Assembly (NCBI GenBank): GCA_030433415.1
Contig: JAUIMF010000031.1
Span: forward strand, 1-35,479
Direction: 5' to 3'
Source: Gammaproteobacteria bacterium
GTDB lineage: Bacteria > Pseudomonadota > Gammaproteobacteria > Pseudomonadales > Halieaceae
DNA length: 35,479 nucleotides
Positions 9,445-17,030 of the stretch are shown piece after piece. The notes below the pieces were generated by a model. It saw only the letters and a program-made list of their open reading frames with translations, ran no database searches and was not told the DNA's origin. Position numbers and translations under genes: made by a program. How positions within the stretch are numbered: the stretch's first letter is position 1; every line of letters begins with the position of its first letter.

Positions 9445-11019
9445 GTGTCGGGGGTCGATACCACGATCACGCTGGGCGTCGATGAGCGGCCAGAAGCGGC
9501 GCAATCCCGGCCATGGCGCTGGTATTGCACCGTTTTATTCCACCCTGATGCGGGGCGTATCGGTGCCGTCGCCCGGCTGGATATCGCCTGCGAAGAGCTG
9601 ATACTCGGGCGGCGCGAGCCTGTGTTTTTCAAGCTCGATGGCGACGAATGTACATTGGCGGAGCGCACTGTCAGTCGCCAGGCCCTGGTGCTTTACCGCG
9701 GCGATCCACACTGGGAGTTCTGTCGCCGCACGGGCAGCTCCCGACTTCGCCTTGACGGTGAAGAGCTTGGGAGCCGGTCTGAAGTTTCTACTGATCGCGG
9801 GCGAAGGGGGGTGGTGCTGACCCTGGGGGACCGTGTGGTTCTACATCTGCGGCTGCGCCAGGATTCGGTGGAAGACCCCGATACCAGCGAGATAGAGGCG
9901 ACGTCCGCGCTGACCGGGCGGCTTCCCGGCGTCAGCGAACTTGCCTGTTCTCTGCGCCAGGAGGTGGCGCGGGCCGCGGCGGCCCAGGGCGATGTGCTGC
10001 TGTTGGGTCCAACCGGTACCGGCAAAGAGCACGTCGCCCGGGCGATTCACGACCTTGGTGGCGATAAGCCCTGGGTTGCGGTAAACGTCGCCGCGCTGCC
10101 ACCCGAGATCGCCGCGGCCAGCCTCTTTGGTGCCCGCAAGGGCGCCTACACGGGCGCGGATACCGATCGTCGCGGTTACTTTCGCGAGGCCGATGGCGGC
10201 ACCCTGTTTCTGGATGAAATTGGCGATGCTCCCGAGTCCCTGCAACCGCAGCTATTGCGTGCGCTGCAGGAGCGCGAGATCCAGGTGCTGGGCGGCAGGA
10301 CCGAGCGCGTCTCATTGCGAGTGATCGCCGCGACGGAGCGAGACCCCGAAGACCCCGGGGCGCTGCGGCCAGCGCTGCGCTACCGCCTGGGAGCCAGCGA
10401 AATACATCTACCCGAATTGCATCAACGCCTGGAGGATCTGGGTGTATTTGCCGTAGCAATGCTGGCCGATGGTGCTTCGGCCACGATGCCCTGGGAGCAG
10501 TCCTCCGACGAGACCCTGGTGCAGTGGGCGCGATGCTTCGAAAGGCTCGCTGTCTATGCCTGGCCGGGAAACCTGCGCGAGCTGCAGCATGTGTTAACCC
10601 AGTTGATGGCAAGGCCCACCCATCCGCGCATTCCCGCTCGTATCGGGGGGCACGTGGGACAGGGTATCGAAGAGCCTGCACCGCCATCGCGGCCTACACC
10701 GCCGGTGGTGCGCCTTGCAGACATGGATGACGCGTTGTTCCTGAAAGCCTGGAAGAACGCCGGCTTTGAGCCCGCCACGCTGGCGCGGGCTCTGGGCGTA
10801 TCACGTACCTCGGTCTATCGGCGCGTTGAGCGCACGCCCGATTGTCGCCTGGCCGCCGATGTGCCTCTGGCGGAGCTGCTCGTGGCGCTGGATGAATGCC
10901 AGGGAAATCTGGATGCGACCGCGCAAAAGTTGGAGGTGTCGCGCCGGGGGCTGGCGACACGCCTGCGCGCAGGCGGCGTAAGCCTGGATTCAACGTCGGA
11001 CGACGAGGCGCCGGACTGA
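9445..11019 (+). CDS. FHA-domain sigma-54-dependent transcriptional activator
   Basis: A 524-residue activator. Residues about 30-130 look like a forkhead-associated phosphothreonine-binding domain (LILGRRE, TVSRQALVLY, then LTLGDRVVLHL). An AAA+ sigma-54 activation domain follows: Walker A GPTGTGKE (188-195), the sigma-54-contacting loop as GAYTGA (233-238, with Tyr for Phe), and Walker B TLFLDEIGD (D257, E258). The C-terminus has a Fis-like helix-turn-helix (LARALGVSRTSVYRR, from about 443) and a second similar one (AQKLEVSRRGLATRL). No receiver domain is seen. I chose the GTG at 9445 with TGAGG upstream; the longer frame would run into ampE. The Ser/Thr kinase begins three bases after the stop, so the FHA domain probably reads a phosphorylation made by that kinase. 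Confidence 0.9.
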   Translation: MSGVDTTITLGVDERPEAAQSRPWRWYCTVLFHPDAGRIGAVARLDIACEELILGRREPVFFKLDGDECTLAERTVSRQALVLYRGDPHWEFCRRTGSSRLRLDGEELGSRSEVSTDRGRRGVVLTLGDRVVLHLRLRQDSVEDPDTSEIEATSALTGRLPGVSELACSLRQEVARAAAAQGDVLLLGPTGTGKEHVARAIHDLGGDKPWVAVNVAALPPEIAAASLFGARKGAYTGADTDRRGYFREADGGTLFLDEIGDAPESLQPQLLRALQEREIQVLGGRTERVSLRVIAATERDPEDPGALRPALRYRLGASEIHLPELHQRLEDLGVFAVAMLADGASATMPWEQSSDETLVQWARCFERLAVYAWPGNLRELQHVLTQLMARPTHPRIPARIGGHVGQGIEEPAPPSRPTPPVVRLADMDDALFLKAWKNAGFEPATLARALGVSRTSVYRRVERTPDCRLAADVPLAELLVALDECQGNLDATAQKLEVSRRGLATRLRAGGVSLDSTSDDEAPD

Positions 11020-11022
11020 ATC

Positions 11023-12429
11023 ATGGCCCGGGGGCTTGCGCACTACCGCGTCATTCAGGGGCTGTATCGCGGCGGGCAGGCGGACGTGTTTCTCGCAGTC
11101 GATCAGCGCAGCCAGCGCCAGGTCTGCATAAAAATCTATCACCTGCAGGGTGGTGCTCCGGCACGCCGACGCGTTCAGGCCGAGGCGTGGAAGCTGGCCC
11201 GCGTGGACAGTCCCCGGGTCGTGGATATTCTGGACGTGGTGGGGTATGCCGACGAACTGGCGCTGGTCACGCGCTATGTACCCGGCGTGGACATGCAGAC
11301 TCTGCTGCAGGATCAGGGCCGACTCACGGTCGAGGACACACTGTCGATTGCCATGGATCTGGCGGTGGCACTCGGGGCCGCGCACAGGCAGCAGTTGGTC
11401 CATGGCGATCTCAGTGCCCGAAACGTGTTACTTGACCGGGACGGTCGGGCAACGCTGGGTGATTTTGGTGTTGCAGTGCAGCAGGGTGAAGCACTGGCGG
11501 GTTTCAGTCCCCAGGCGCTGTCACCGGAACAGGCCCGTGGCGACATGTCGGATCCACGCAGCGATTTTTTCTGCCTCGGGTTACTGCTCTATCGGGCGCT
11601 CTACGGCCAGCATCCCTATGCAGACAAAGACAGCGTCGACTACGACACCCTACAGCGGGGACTCGACGAAGCGCCCCTGCTACCCGGGCTGATGCCGGGC
11701 GTAGCCGATGCCGTGGTACAGCTGCTTCGCGATCTGCTGGCGCAGGACCCCAACCAGCGAATCCAAACGGCCGTGACGCTGCGGGAGCGCCTGCGGCAAC
11801 TACGCGTGCGTCTGCCGGCCTCTACGGAACTTGGTGGGCATGTGGCGCGTTTGCAACGGAGTCTACCGGCGCCGGAGTTACCCCTTCGCCTACCCCGACG
11901 CCTGGTGACCCTGCCGCCGATGAAGCGGGTCAGGGACTGGATGCGTGGCTACTGGCTGCGTGGCAGCGTCGGCGCGCGTCTGCTCGTGGTGGCTGTGGCC
12001 CTGGGGCTGCCTCTGTTGTTGCACGCATGGCTGCAGCGGCCCGGACCCTGTGTGGCTGTCACGAACATCGATTTCAAGACTCAGCGTCTGCGGGGTGTGG
12101 ACCTGCCGGCCGAGGCAGAGCTTCTGGGTCAGCTCGTACGGCTGGTGAAGCAGGAGCAACCCCAGGCGATGGTGATTGCGGACACGCCCGATAGCGATTC
12201 GCTCTGGACCCTCAGTCGCCACGGCCTGAGTGACCGCTGCGTCGCGCAGCGCCTGCTGGAAATGCGCTTTGAGTGCGAAGACCAACTGTGTGATCTGGTA
12301 CTGGATGCGCGAGGTCCGAGAGGGGGCCAGCAACTCAGCATGCCCTTCGTTGCGGGTATCGGTGAACAGCGCTTTTTGTCGGAGCTCAGACGGCTGGTGG
12401 CTGAGCAGATGACATTTCTGATGGACTAG
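11023..12429 (+). CDS. Membrane-anchored Ser/Thr protein kinase
   Basis: A 468-residue Hanks-type kinase. The glycine loop is YRGGQADVF, the ATP lysine is K37 (VCIKIYH), the catalytic loop HGDLSARNVLLD has H127 and D129, and DFG begins at D147 (LGDFGVAV). SPEQARG serves as the APE region, so the kinase looks active. The catalytic loop has Gly where Arg is usual (HGD for HRD), so activation-loop control by that Arg is absent. A transmembrane helix at about residues 316-337 (LLVVAVALGLPLLLHAWL) separates the kinase from an extracytoplasmic domain of about 130 residues with several Cys, unlike PASTA or other sensors I know. Its stop overlaps the convergent reductase stop in CTAG. Confidence 0.92.
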   Translation: MARGLAHYRVIQGLYRGGQADVFLAVDQRSQRQVCIKIYHLQGGAPARRRVQAEAWKLARVDSPRVVDILDVVGYADELALVTRYVPGVDMQTLLQDQGRLTVEDTLSIAMDLAVALGAAHRQQLVHGDLSARNVLLDRDGRATLGDFGVAVQQGEALAGFSPQALSPEQARGDMSDPRSDFFCLGLLLYRALYGQHPYADKDSVDYDTLQRGLDEAPLLPGLMPGVADAVVQLLRDLLAQDPNQRIQTAVTLRERLRQLRVRLPASTELGGHVARLQRSLPAPELPLRLPRRLVTLPPMKRVRDWMRGYWLRGSVGARLLVVAVALGLPLLLHAWLQRPGPCVAVTNIDFKTQRLRGVDLPAEAELLGQLVRLVKQEQPQAMVIADTPDSDSLWTLSRHGLSDRCVAQRLLEMRFECEDQLCDLVLDARGPRGGQQLSMPFVAGIGEQRFLSELRRLVAEQMTFLMD

Positions 12430-13307
12430 CCCGCCGCGATCTGTGCGAGCGTCTGCACCAGGGCATGGTTCAGGGGTAGCGGTGCTTCGGGGGCGCGACG
12501 AATGAGTTCGCCGTTCAGGTAATCGATCTCGGTCATCCTTCCTGCGAGCACATCCTGGAGCATGGATGAGCGGTTCGCCGCCGTGTTCCGGCAGACCTGA
12601 ACCGCTCGCTCCTGCAGTGAACCGGTGTTCCAAAGTCCGAGATCACGCAGCACGGGTTCGGTCTCTGCACACAGCCCCGCGAGCGCATTGCCCGCCTGAT
12701 CCACAATGAGGAGTTCGCCGTTACGGCATCGCTGCACGGCGGTCAGCGCATTGATCACGCAGTTGATGGAAAATTTTTCGCCCAGCGCCCGCATGATGTC
12801 GGGGCTCCACGCCCAGCCCGGCAGGCGCGCTAGCTGCTGGTCGAACCAGTTTGGGGGCGGGGCCGATGAGGCGGGATCGCCAACCTGCGTCTGACCGGTG
12901 CTGATGACGCTGACGTCACCATTTGCGTCGCGGTACGCGGCGGCGGTGGTCACGGCGCGCAACAGCGAAAATTCGCCCGCGGGCAGCTCGCGCTCGAAAC
13001 CCAGCCCATTGGCAGTGGTGAGTACCACGGCATTGGCTGCGAGGTGCGGTGATACCAGTGCGAGAGCGGCCGCGACTTGTCCTGCCTTGGTCGCAATGAT
13101 CAGACGCTGTATTGGTGCGCCCGCGCCGTGCTCCAGATCCTGGGCAATGATCTCGTAGCGTCGCCCATTCGCCTGCAGTCTGCGCCGCAGCTCACCTTCA
13201 CGGTGATGCAGCAGCGTTGCAGGAATCCCGGTCTGGTCAAACTGCCAGCGCAGCAGGGTGCCCATGGCGCCGGCGCCCAGCACGTACCAGTGCTGATCGT
13301 GATTCAT
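12426..13307 (-). CDS. Ketopantoate-reductase-like (PanE/ApbA family) oxidoreductase
   Basis: A 293-residue NADPH-dependent reductase family member. The N-terminal Rossmann motif is VLGAGAMG. The C-terminal domain carries the family block GEKFSINCVINALTAV with the catalytic-type Lys, then NRSSMLQD and EIDYLNGELIRR. By family it would reduce 2-dehydropantoate to pantoate for CoA synthesis. It is the last gene of the TPP-riboswitch operon, four bases after the kinase-fold gene. apbA mutants of Salmonella were first found through a thiamine phenotype caused by pantothenate shortage, so the placement may be meaningful. It could instead act on another 2-oxo acid. The family assignment is firm; the substrate is not. 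Confidence 0.85.
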   Translation of the reverse strand: MNHDQHWYVLGAGAMGTLLRWQFDQTGIPATLLHHREGELRRRLQANGRRYEIIAQDLEHGAGAPIQRLIIATKAGQVAAALALVSPHLAANAVVLTTANGLGFERELPAGEFSLLRAVTTAAAYRDANGDVSVISTGQTQVGDPASSAPPPNWFDQQLARLPGWAWSPDIMRALGEKFSINCVINALTAVQRCRNGELLIVDQAGNALAGLCAETEPVLRDLGLWNTGSLQERAVQVCRNTAANRSSMLQDVLAGRMTEIDYLNGELIRRAPEAPLPLNHALVQTLAQIAAG

Positions 13308-13311
13308 AAGC

Positions 13312-14154
13312 TCAGTTCTCCAGCGCCTGTCGCAACACGCCCAGGGCCTCCGTTAGCGCCGCCGGTAGGTACCGCGCATACCATGCTGCGGCAATCACGG
13401 CGTAGGCAAGGCGGTGGTCTGCAAAGTGTTGCCATTCTTGCTCCGACGGTGGCCGGTCAAGATATCGGGCCAGCAGCTCCGTTGCCTGCATGGGTTTCAG
13501 TTCGCTGGCGGTGACCGCCAGGTCAAAGAACGGATCGCCAGCGCAGGCGTATTCCCAGTCCAGGGCAATGAGCCCGGTAGCTGTGAGCCGGCGGTTGGCA
13601 CGCAGTAGGTCATTGTGACAGAGCCGCGACGGCCTCGAGTTTGCCTGTAGCCGATCGGCGGTCTGCGCCAGACGCCGCTGATGCCCCGACAGCAGCAATG
13701 CGAGCTTCTCATCGGCGGGTGTGGCCAATTGATCTCGTAGGCGCTGCGCGATCTGTAGCGTGGGCCCCTTGGGAGTAAGGCGGTGAATGCGCTGTAGCAG
13801 CACGGCCAGTTCGGCTAACGTTTCGCGACCTTCAAGCGCTCCTACAAAGGGGCAGAGCAACAGGCCGAGGTCGGGGTCGGCCCGCAGCACCGGGGGTGCG
13901 ATGCCGGCCTGAGCGGCCATGGTGTGGACCACCGATTCCCGGCGATGACAGGCGTCCCGAGGCAGGGGCTGGCGGGCCAGACGCAGTACCCAGCGCCGCT
14001 CGTGGCCACGCAGCAGCACGGTGCGATGACTTTGACCGCCGGTCAGGGTACCGGCATACGTGGGGCGGTGCGCTTCGTCTGGAGCCCAACGGACGTAGTC
14101 ATCCAGAAGTTGCTCGATCAGCTCGTGGTCGCGCTGTGAAAGCTCTGCTGCCAT
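13312..14154 (-). CDS. Thiamine kinase-like phosphotransferase (APH/choline kinase fold)
   Basis: A 280-residue member of the aminoglycoside/choline kinase superfamily. The catalytic loop is HNDLLRAN (H180, D182, N187) and the metal-binding Asp is D199 in ALDWEYACAGDPFFDLA. The N-lobe has GGQSHRTVLLRG and WVLRLAR. The superfamily has many substrates. Location in a TPP-riboswitch operon behind a PnuT-type transporter makes thiamine the likely acceptor, giving thiamine monophosphate as in E. coli ThiK and trapping the vitamin in the cell. Its 5' end overlaps pnuT by 37 bases. The function is inferred from context; the fold is clear from motifs. Confidence 0.82.
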   Translation of the reverse strand: MAAELSQRDHELIEQLLDDYVRWAPDEAHRPTYAGTLTGGQSHRTVLLRGHERRWVLRLARQPLPRDACHRRESVVHTMAAQAGIAPPVLRADPDLGLLLCPFVGALEGRETLAELAVLLQRIHRLTPKGPTLQIAQRLRDQLATPADEKLALLLSGHQRRLAQTADRLQANSRPSRLCHNDLLRANRRLTATGLIALDWEYACAGDPFFDLAVTASELKPMQATELLARYLDRPPSEQEWQHFADHRLAYAVIAAAWYARYLPAALTEALGVLRQALEN

Positions 14155-14684
14155 GTTCTCCAGGCAATGAAGGCCAGTACCGTGTACAGGAGGTAGAGCG
14201 CCGACGATGCCAGTAATCCGGACTGGAAGTACAGCACAACGGTGATCGCATCGATCGCGATCCAGTAGAGCCAGGCCTCGAGTACTTTACGCGCGACCAG
14301 CCAGGTGGCAATCACACCACCCCAGCTAGTGCCGCTGTCCAGCCAGGCCAGGAGAGAGCCGCTGGCATTCTGGATCAGCACCGCGGCCACCGTCAGTACA
14401 ACGAGCAGGCTCAGGCCGATCAGATGGACGCGGCCCGTGGCGCGTTGCACCTGTAGCGGCGCGCCGTCGGCTGTCGTCCAGTGAATCCAGCCATGGATCG
14501 CCACGGCAACGTAATAAATCTGCAGCAGCGCCTGCATCGGCAGGCCAGCGTTCCAGAAGACCACCAGAAACAGCAGCGACGACGCACCACCGGCGACCCA
14601 GCAGCTGCGTTGCTCGCGAATCGCCAGCAGCAGGTACAGTAGGCCGAGGGCGACGCCGGACCATTCCGCGATGGTCAGCAGCAT
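14118..14684 (-). CDS. pnuT: PnuC-family transporter, probable thiamine transporter PnuT
   Basis: A 188-residue integral membrane protein with about seven hydrophobic segments, the size and pattern of PnuC-family facilitators. Family-like features are the early AIREQRSCWVAGGASSLLFL, LLQIYYVAVAIHGWIHW, and a late EAWLYWIAIDAITVVLY carrying the WxxxW-type substrate-stacking region. PnuC imports nicotinamide riboside; the PnuT branch imports thiamine and is typically under TPP riboswitches, as here. These facilitators rely on phosphorylation of the substrate to trap it, which fits the kinase gene next to it. The ATG overlaps the receptor stop by one base (TGATG). Confidence 0.88.
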   Translation of the reverse strand: MLLTIAEWSGVALGLLYLLLAIREQRSCWVAGGASSLLFLVVFWNAGLPMQALLQIYYVAVAIHGWIHWTTADGAPLQVQRATGRVHLIGLSLLVVLTVAAVLIQNASGSLLAWLDSGTSWGGVIATWLVARKVLEAWLYWIAIDAITVVLYFQSGLLASSALYLLYTVLAFIAWRTWQQSFHSATTS

Positions 14685-16819
14685 CAGAACCGCAGCTCCA
14701 GGCTCGCGCCGACCTGCCGCGGTTCACCGTACTGCACGTACTCCTCTACGATGTAGCCTTTGCGGGGGTCGTTGCCGAAGCTGCCAAAGCCGCGGATCTC
14801 ATAGTCTTCGTCGGTGATGTTGCGCAGCCATAGCGCCAGTTCCCAGTTGGACTGCTCCCACGCGACGCGCGCGTGTACGAGGGAGTAGCTGTTCGAACGC
14901 GCGTCGTGGCGATCCGAGAAGTAGAAGCTGTCGCGCCCCTCCCACTGCAGGTCCGCGCGCAACCGCGGCATGGGGTAGTAACTCAATCCCGTGGCGAACT
15001 GGTACCGCGGTGCATGGGCCTGGTCGCGGTCGCTGAGGTCCACGCCGTCGGCGTTGACGTAGTCGTCAAAGCGTGCCCGCAGCAATCCCAGATTGAGATA
15101 CAGCTCCAGGGTGTCGTGGGGCCGGGCGCGCAGCTCCCATTCCAGGCCGTAGTTGGCCCCCGAGGCCGCATTGTCGGTGTAGTCCACAAAAGCGGTGCTG
15201 CCATCGCTGCGCGGAATAACCAGGGAGCCGCGTACCTGCTGGTCTGCACGATCCATGTAGAACACGGTCAGGGCGTGCTGCAGGCGACCCTCGGCGAAGC
15301 TCTGGCGGTGACCGAACTCCAGGTTGTAGAGGTGCTCCGTAGCAAAGAAGCGCCGCGCGTTGAGGGCGTCGCTGTTTTGCCCGTCGTCGGGGTACGCAAG
15401 GATGCTGCCATTGACACCGCCGGCGCGGTAGCCCCGCGACAGCGACGCGTAAAGCATGCCCAGGCCGTCATTGCGGTAGCTCAGGGCCAGTTTGCCACCC
15501 CAGAGATCGTCATCGGGGCTGGCCTGCACGGCTCGAGAGTCGTCGTAGTCCATGTTCCGGCGTGCCAGGCGCAGTCCTGCGCTAATCTGCCAGGCTTCGT
15601 TGATGTCCAAATCAAACTGGCCGAAGCTGGCGATGGTGAGGGCTTCAAAGCGACTGGCAAAATCCTCGGCCTGATAGGTGTATTGCCGCAGCAGTGTCTC
15701 TTCGTCATTCAGCACGTAGACGCCACCTACCCAATCCAGATTACCGACAGACAGAGCGATGGGTGTGGTCGAGGAAACGCGCAGCTGGGCACTGGCGCTG
15801 CGCCGGTCGCGCAGGTAGCGGTCGAAGGAGGAATATTCGAGATCGGGTGCGATGCCGACAAAACTCCAGTCCTCGTCGTAGCTGTACTCAGCGTCGGAGT
15901 CCGCGATGTTGGCCACGATTTCAAACTGCGCCGAGTCACCGGAGCGACGGTACTGCACCCCCAGGGCATCACTGGTCTGGCGATCCCGACCTGGCTGGTC
16001 TGACAGGGTGGTGCGGGTATTGTCCAGGGAGAAGGCGTCGTAACCGTTGTCGATGTCTATGTGGCTGGCGATCAGATCGAGCTGCTGGCGATCCCCGTCG
16101 AGCCAGCGCAGGCGCCCGCGCAGCAGGGTTTCGTCCCGTTCGTTGGTGTTGTCGCGGCCGAGAAAGGCATTGTCGAGAAAACCGTCACTGCGATGGGCGA
16201 ACGCGGCCAGACGAAAAAGTAGGCGATCTTCAACCAGGGGGCCGGTAATGCTGGCGCCGAGCTCACGACGGCCGTAATCCCCAATCCCCGCACGGATGCG
16301 TCCCGAGGTCTTGGGCTCTGGCGCGGCGGAGCGCATATTGATCAGTCCCGCGAGGGCATTCGCACCGTGCAGTGTGCCCTGGGGGCCGCGCAGCACCTCG
16401 ACCTGCTCCATATCGAACAGTGAAGCGGCGGTACCCAGGCCGCTGAAGTCCATGTCGTCAATCAACAGGCCCACGGAAGGGTTCAGGGGTTCGACGAACT
16501 GCGACCGCTCGCCGATGCCGCGCACCTGGTAATAGCGCGCGCGGGAGCTGCCGCCGGACAGGTTCACGTTGGGTGTCACCGCAAGCAGATTTTCCAAATG
16601 CAGGGCGTTGCGCTGATCCATCAGGTCCCGGCTGATGACACTTGTGCTGGTGGTCAGCTCGAGCCAGGGGGTGTCGCGCAATTCGGCGGTAACCACCACC
16701 TCTTCGAGCCGCGACTCATCGATGTCAGTCTGAGCCGTGGTTGCCGACGCAAGCGTCGTCGCCAGCAGGGCAATGCCGGTGCCGCGCAGAATTTGGGGGA
16801 GGGTAGGATTAAAGCGCAC
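14684..16819 (-). CDS. TonB-dependent outer membrane receptor, probable thiamine receptor
   Basis: A 711-residue outer membrane receptor. A signal peptide (IALLATTLASATTAQ, cleavage near residue 28-30) is followed by a TonB-box-like EEVVVTAE at about 39-46. The plug domain follows (NLLAVTPNVNLSGG, QVRGIGERSQF, VEVLRGPQGTLHGANALAG), then a 22-strand-type barrel ending in a C-terminal Phe (LELRF). The start codon is GTG at 16819 (MRFNPTLPQ), with AAAAAGGA at good spacing. The TPP riboswitch directly upstream and pnuT directly downstream argue that the ligand is thiamine or a derivative. By sequence alone it would be placed with generic or siderophore receptors. Confidence 0.9.
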   Translation of the reverse strand: MRFNPTLPQILRGTGIALLATTLASATTAQTDIDESRLEEVVVTAELRDTPWLELTTSTSVISRDLMDQRNALHLENLLAVTPNVNLSGGSSRARYYQVRGIGERSQFVEPLNPSVGLLIDDMDFSGLGTAASLFDMEQVEVLRGPQGTLHGANALAGLINMRSAAPEPKTSGRIRAGIGDYGRRELGASITGPLVEDRLLFRLAAFAHRSDGFLDNAFLGRDNTNERDETLLRGRLRWLDGDRQQLDLIASHIDIDNGYDAFSLDNTRTTLSDQPGRDRQTSDALGVQYRRSGDSAQFEIVANIADSDAEYSYDEDWSFVGIAPDLEYSSFDRYLRDRRSASAQLRVSSTTPIALSVGNLDWVGGVYVLNDEETLLRQYTYQAEDFASRFEALTIASFGQFDLDINEAWQISAGLRLARRNMDYDDSRAVQASPDDDLWGGKLALSYRNDGLGMLYASLSRGYRAGGVNGSILAYPDDGQNSDALNARRFFATEHLYNLEFGHRQSFAEGRLQHALTVFYMDRADQQVRGSLVIPRSDGSTAFVDYTDNAASGANYGLEWELRARPHDTLELYLNLGLLRARFDDYVNADGVDLSDRDQAHAPRYQFATGLSYYPMPRLRADLQWEGRDSFYFSDRHDARSNSYSLVHARVAWEQSNWELALWLRNITDEDYEIRGFGSFGNDPRKGYIVEEYVQYGEPRQVGASLELRF

Positions 16820-16823
16820 GCCA

Positions 16824-16878
16824 GGTCCTTTTTTGTGGGGACTGCGGGCATACGGAACGGGTTTGGGGGGAGTGGACC
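16824..16878 (-). promoter_or_regulatory. Riboswitch expression platform and receptor ribosome binding site
   Basis: The Shine-Dalgarno AAGGA (minus strand 16830-16826) lies inside GGACC (16828-16824). A perfectly complementary GGTCC (16878-16874) overlaps the last bases of the aptamer P1 stem. This allows mutually exclusive structures that hide or expose the ribosome binding site, so control is probably translational. No T-rich terminator is seen. The direction of switching cannot be settled by inspection. Confidence 0.45.
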
Positions 16879-17025
16879 GCCAACCTTCCCTACGCCGGCA
16901 TGGTCCGGATCAGGTTCAAAGGGTTCGCGGTCTCATCGGTACGGGGCAATCTGCCCAATCTGCTATGGCAGCTGCCGTACTGACGGGAGGACGCATCTCA
17001 GGCCGTGGCCACCCCCAGTTTGCGG
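16877..17025 (-). ncRNA. TPP riboswitch (THI element)
   Basis: On the minus strand the conserved aptamer pieces appear in order. CTGAGA is at 17001-16996, after a P2 stem made of two GGCC arms (17010-17007 and 17004-17001). GAACCTGATCCGGA is at 16917-16904, and GCCGGCGTAGGGA at 16899-16887. P1 can form between 17025-17017 and 16885-16877 with one A/G mismatch. The P3 side is enlarged by about 70 bases, with GTACGG/CCGTAC arms (16980-16975 with 16944-16939) closing the extension. It lies 57 bases before the receptor GTG. Conserved core, order and gene context make the call strong; arm details were drawn by hand. Confidence 0.95.
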
Positions 17026-17030
17026 GGGCG

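Noticed and set aside
14873-16003. A 376-codon plus-strand frame inside the TonB receptor gene
   Set aside because: The receptor on the minus strand has a full set of plug and barrel motifs; the other frame is a shadow.
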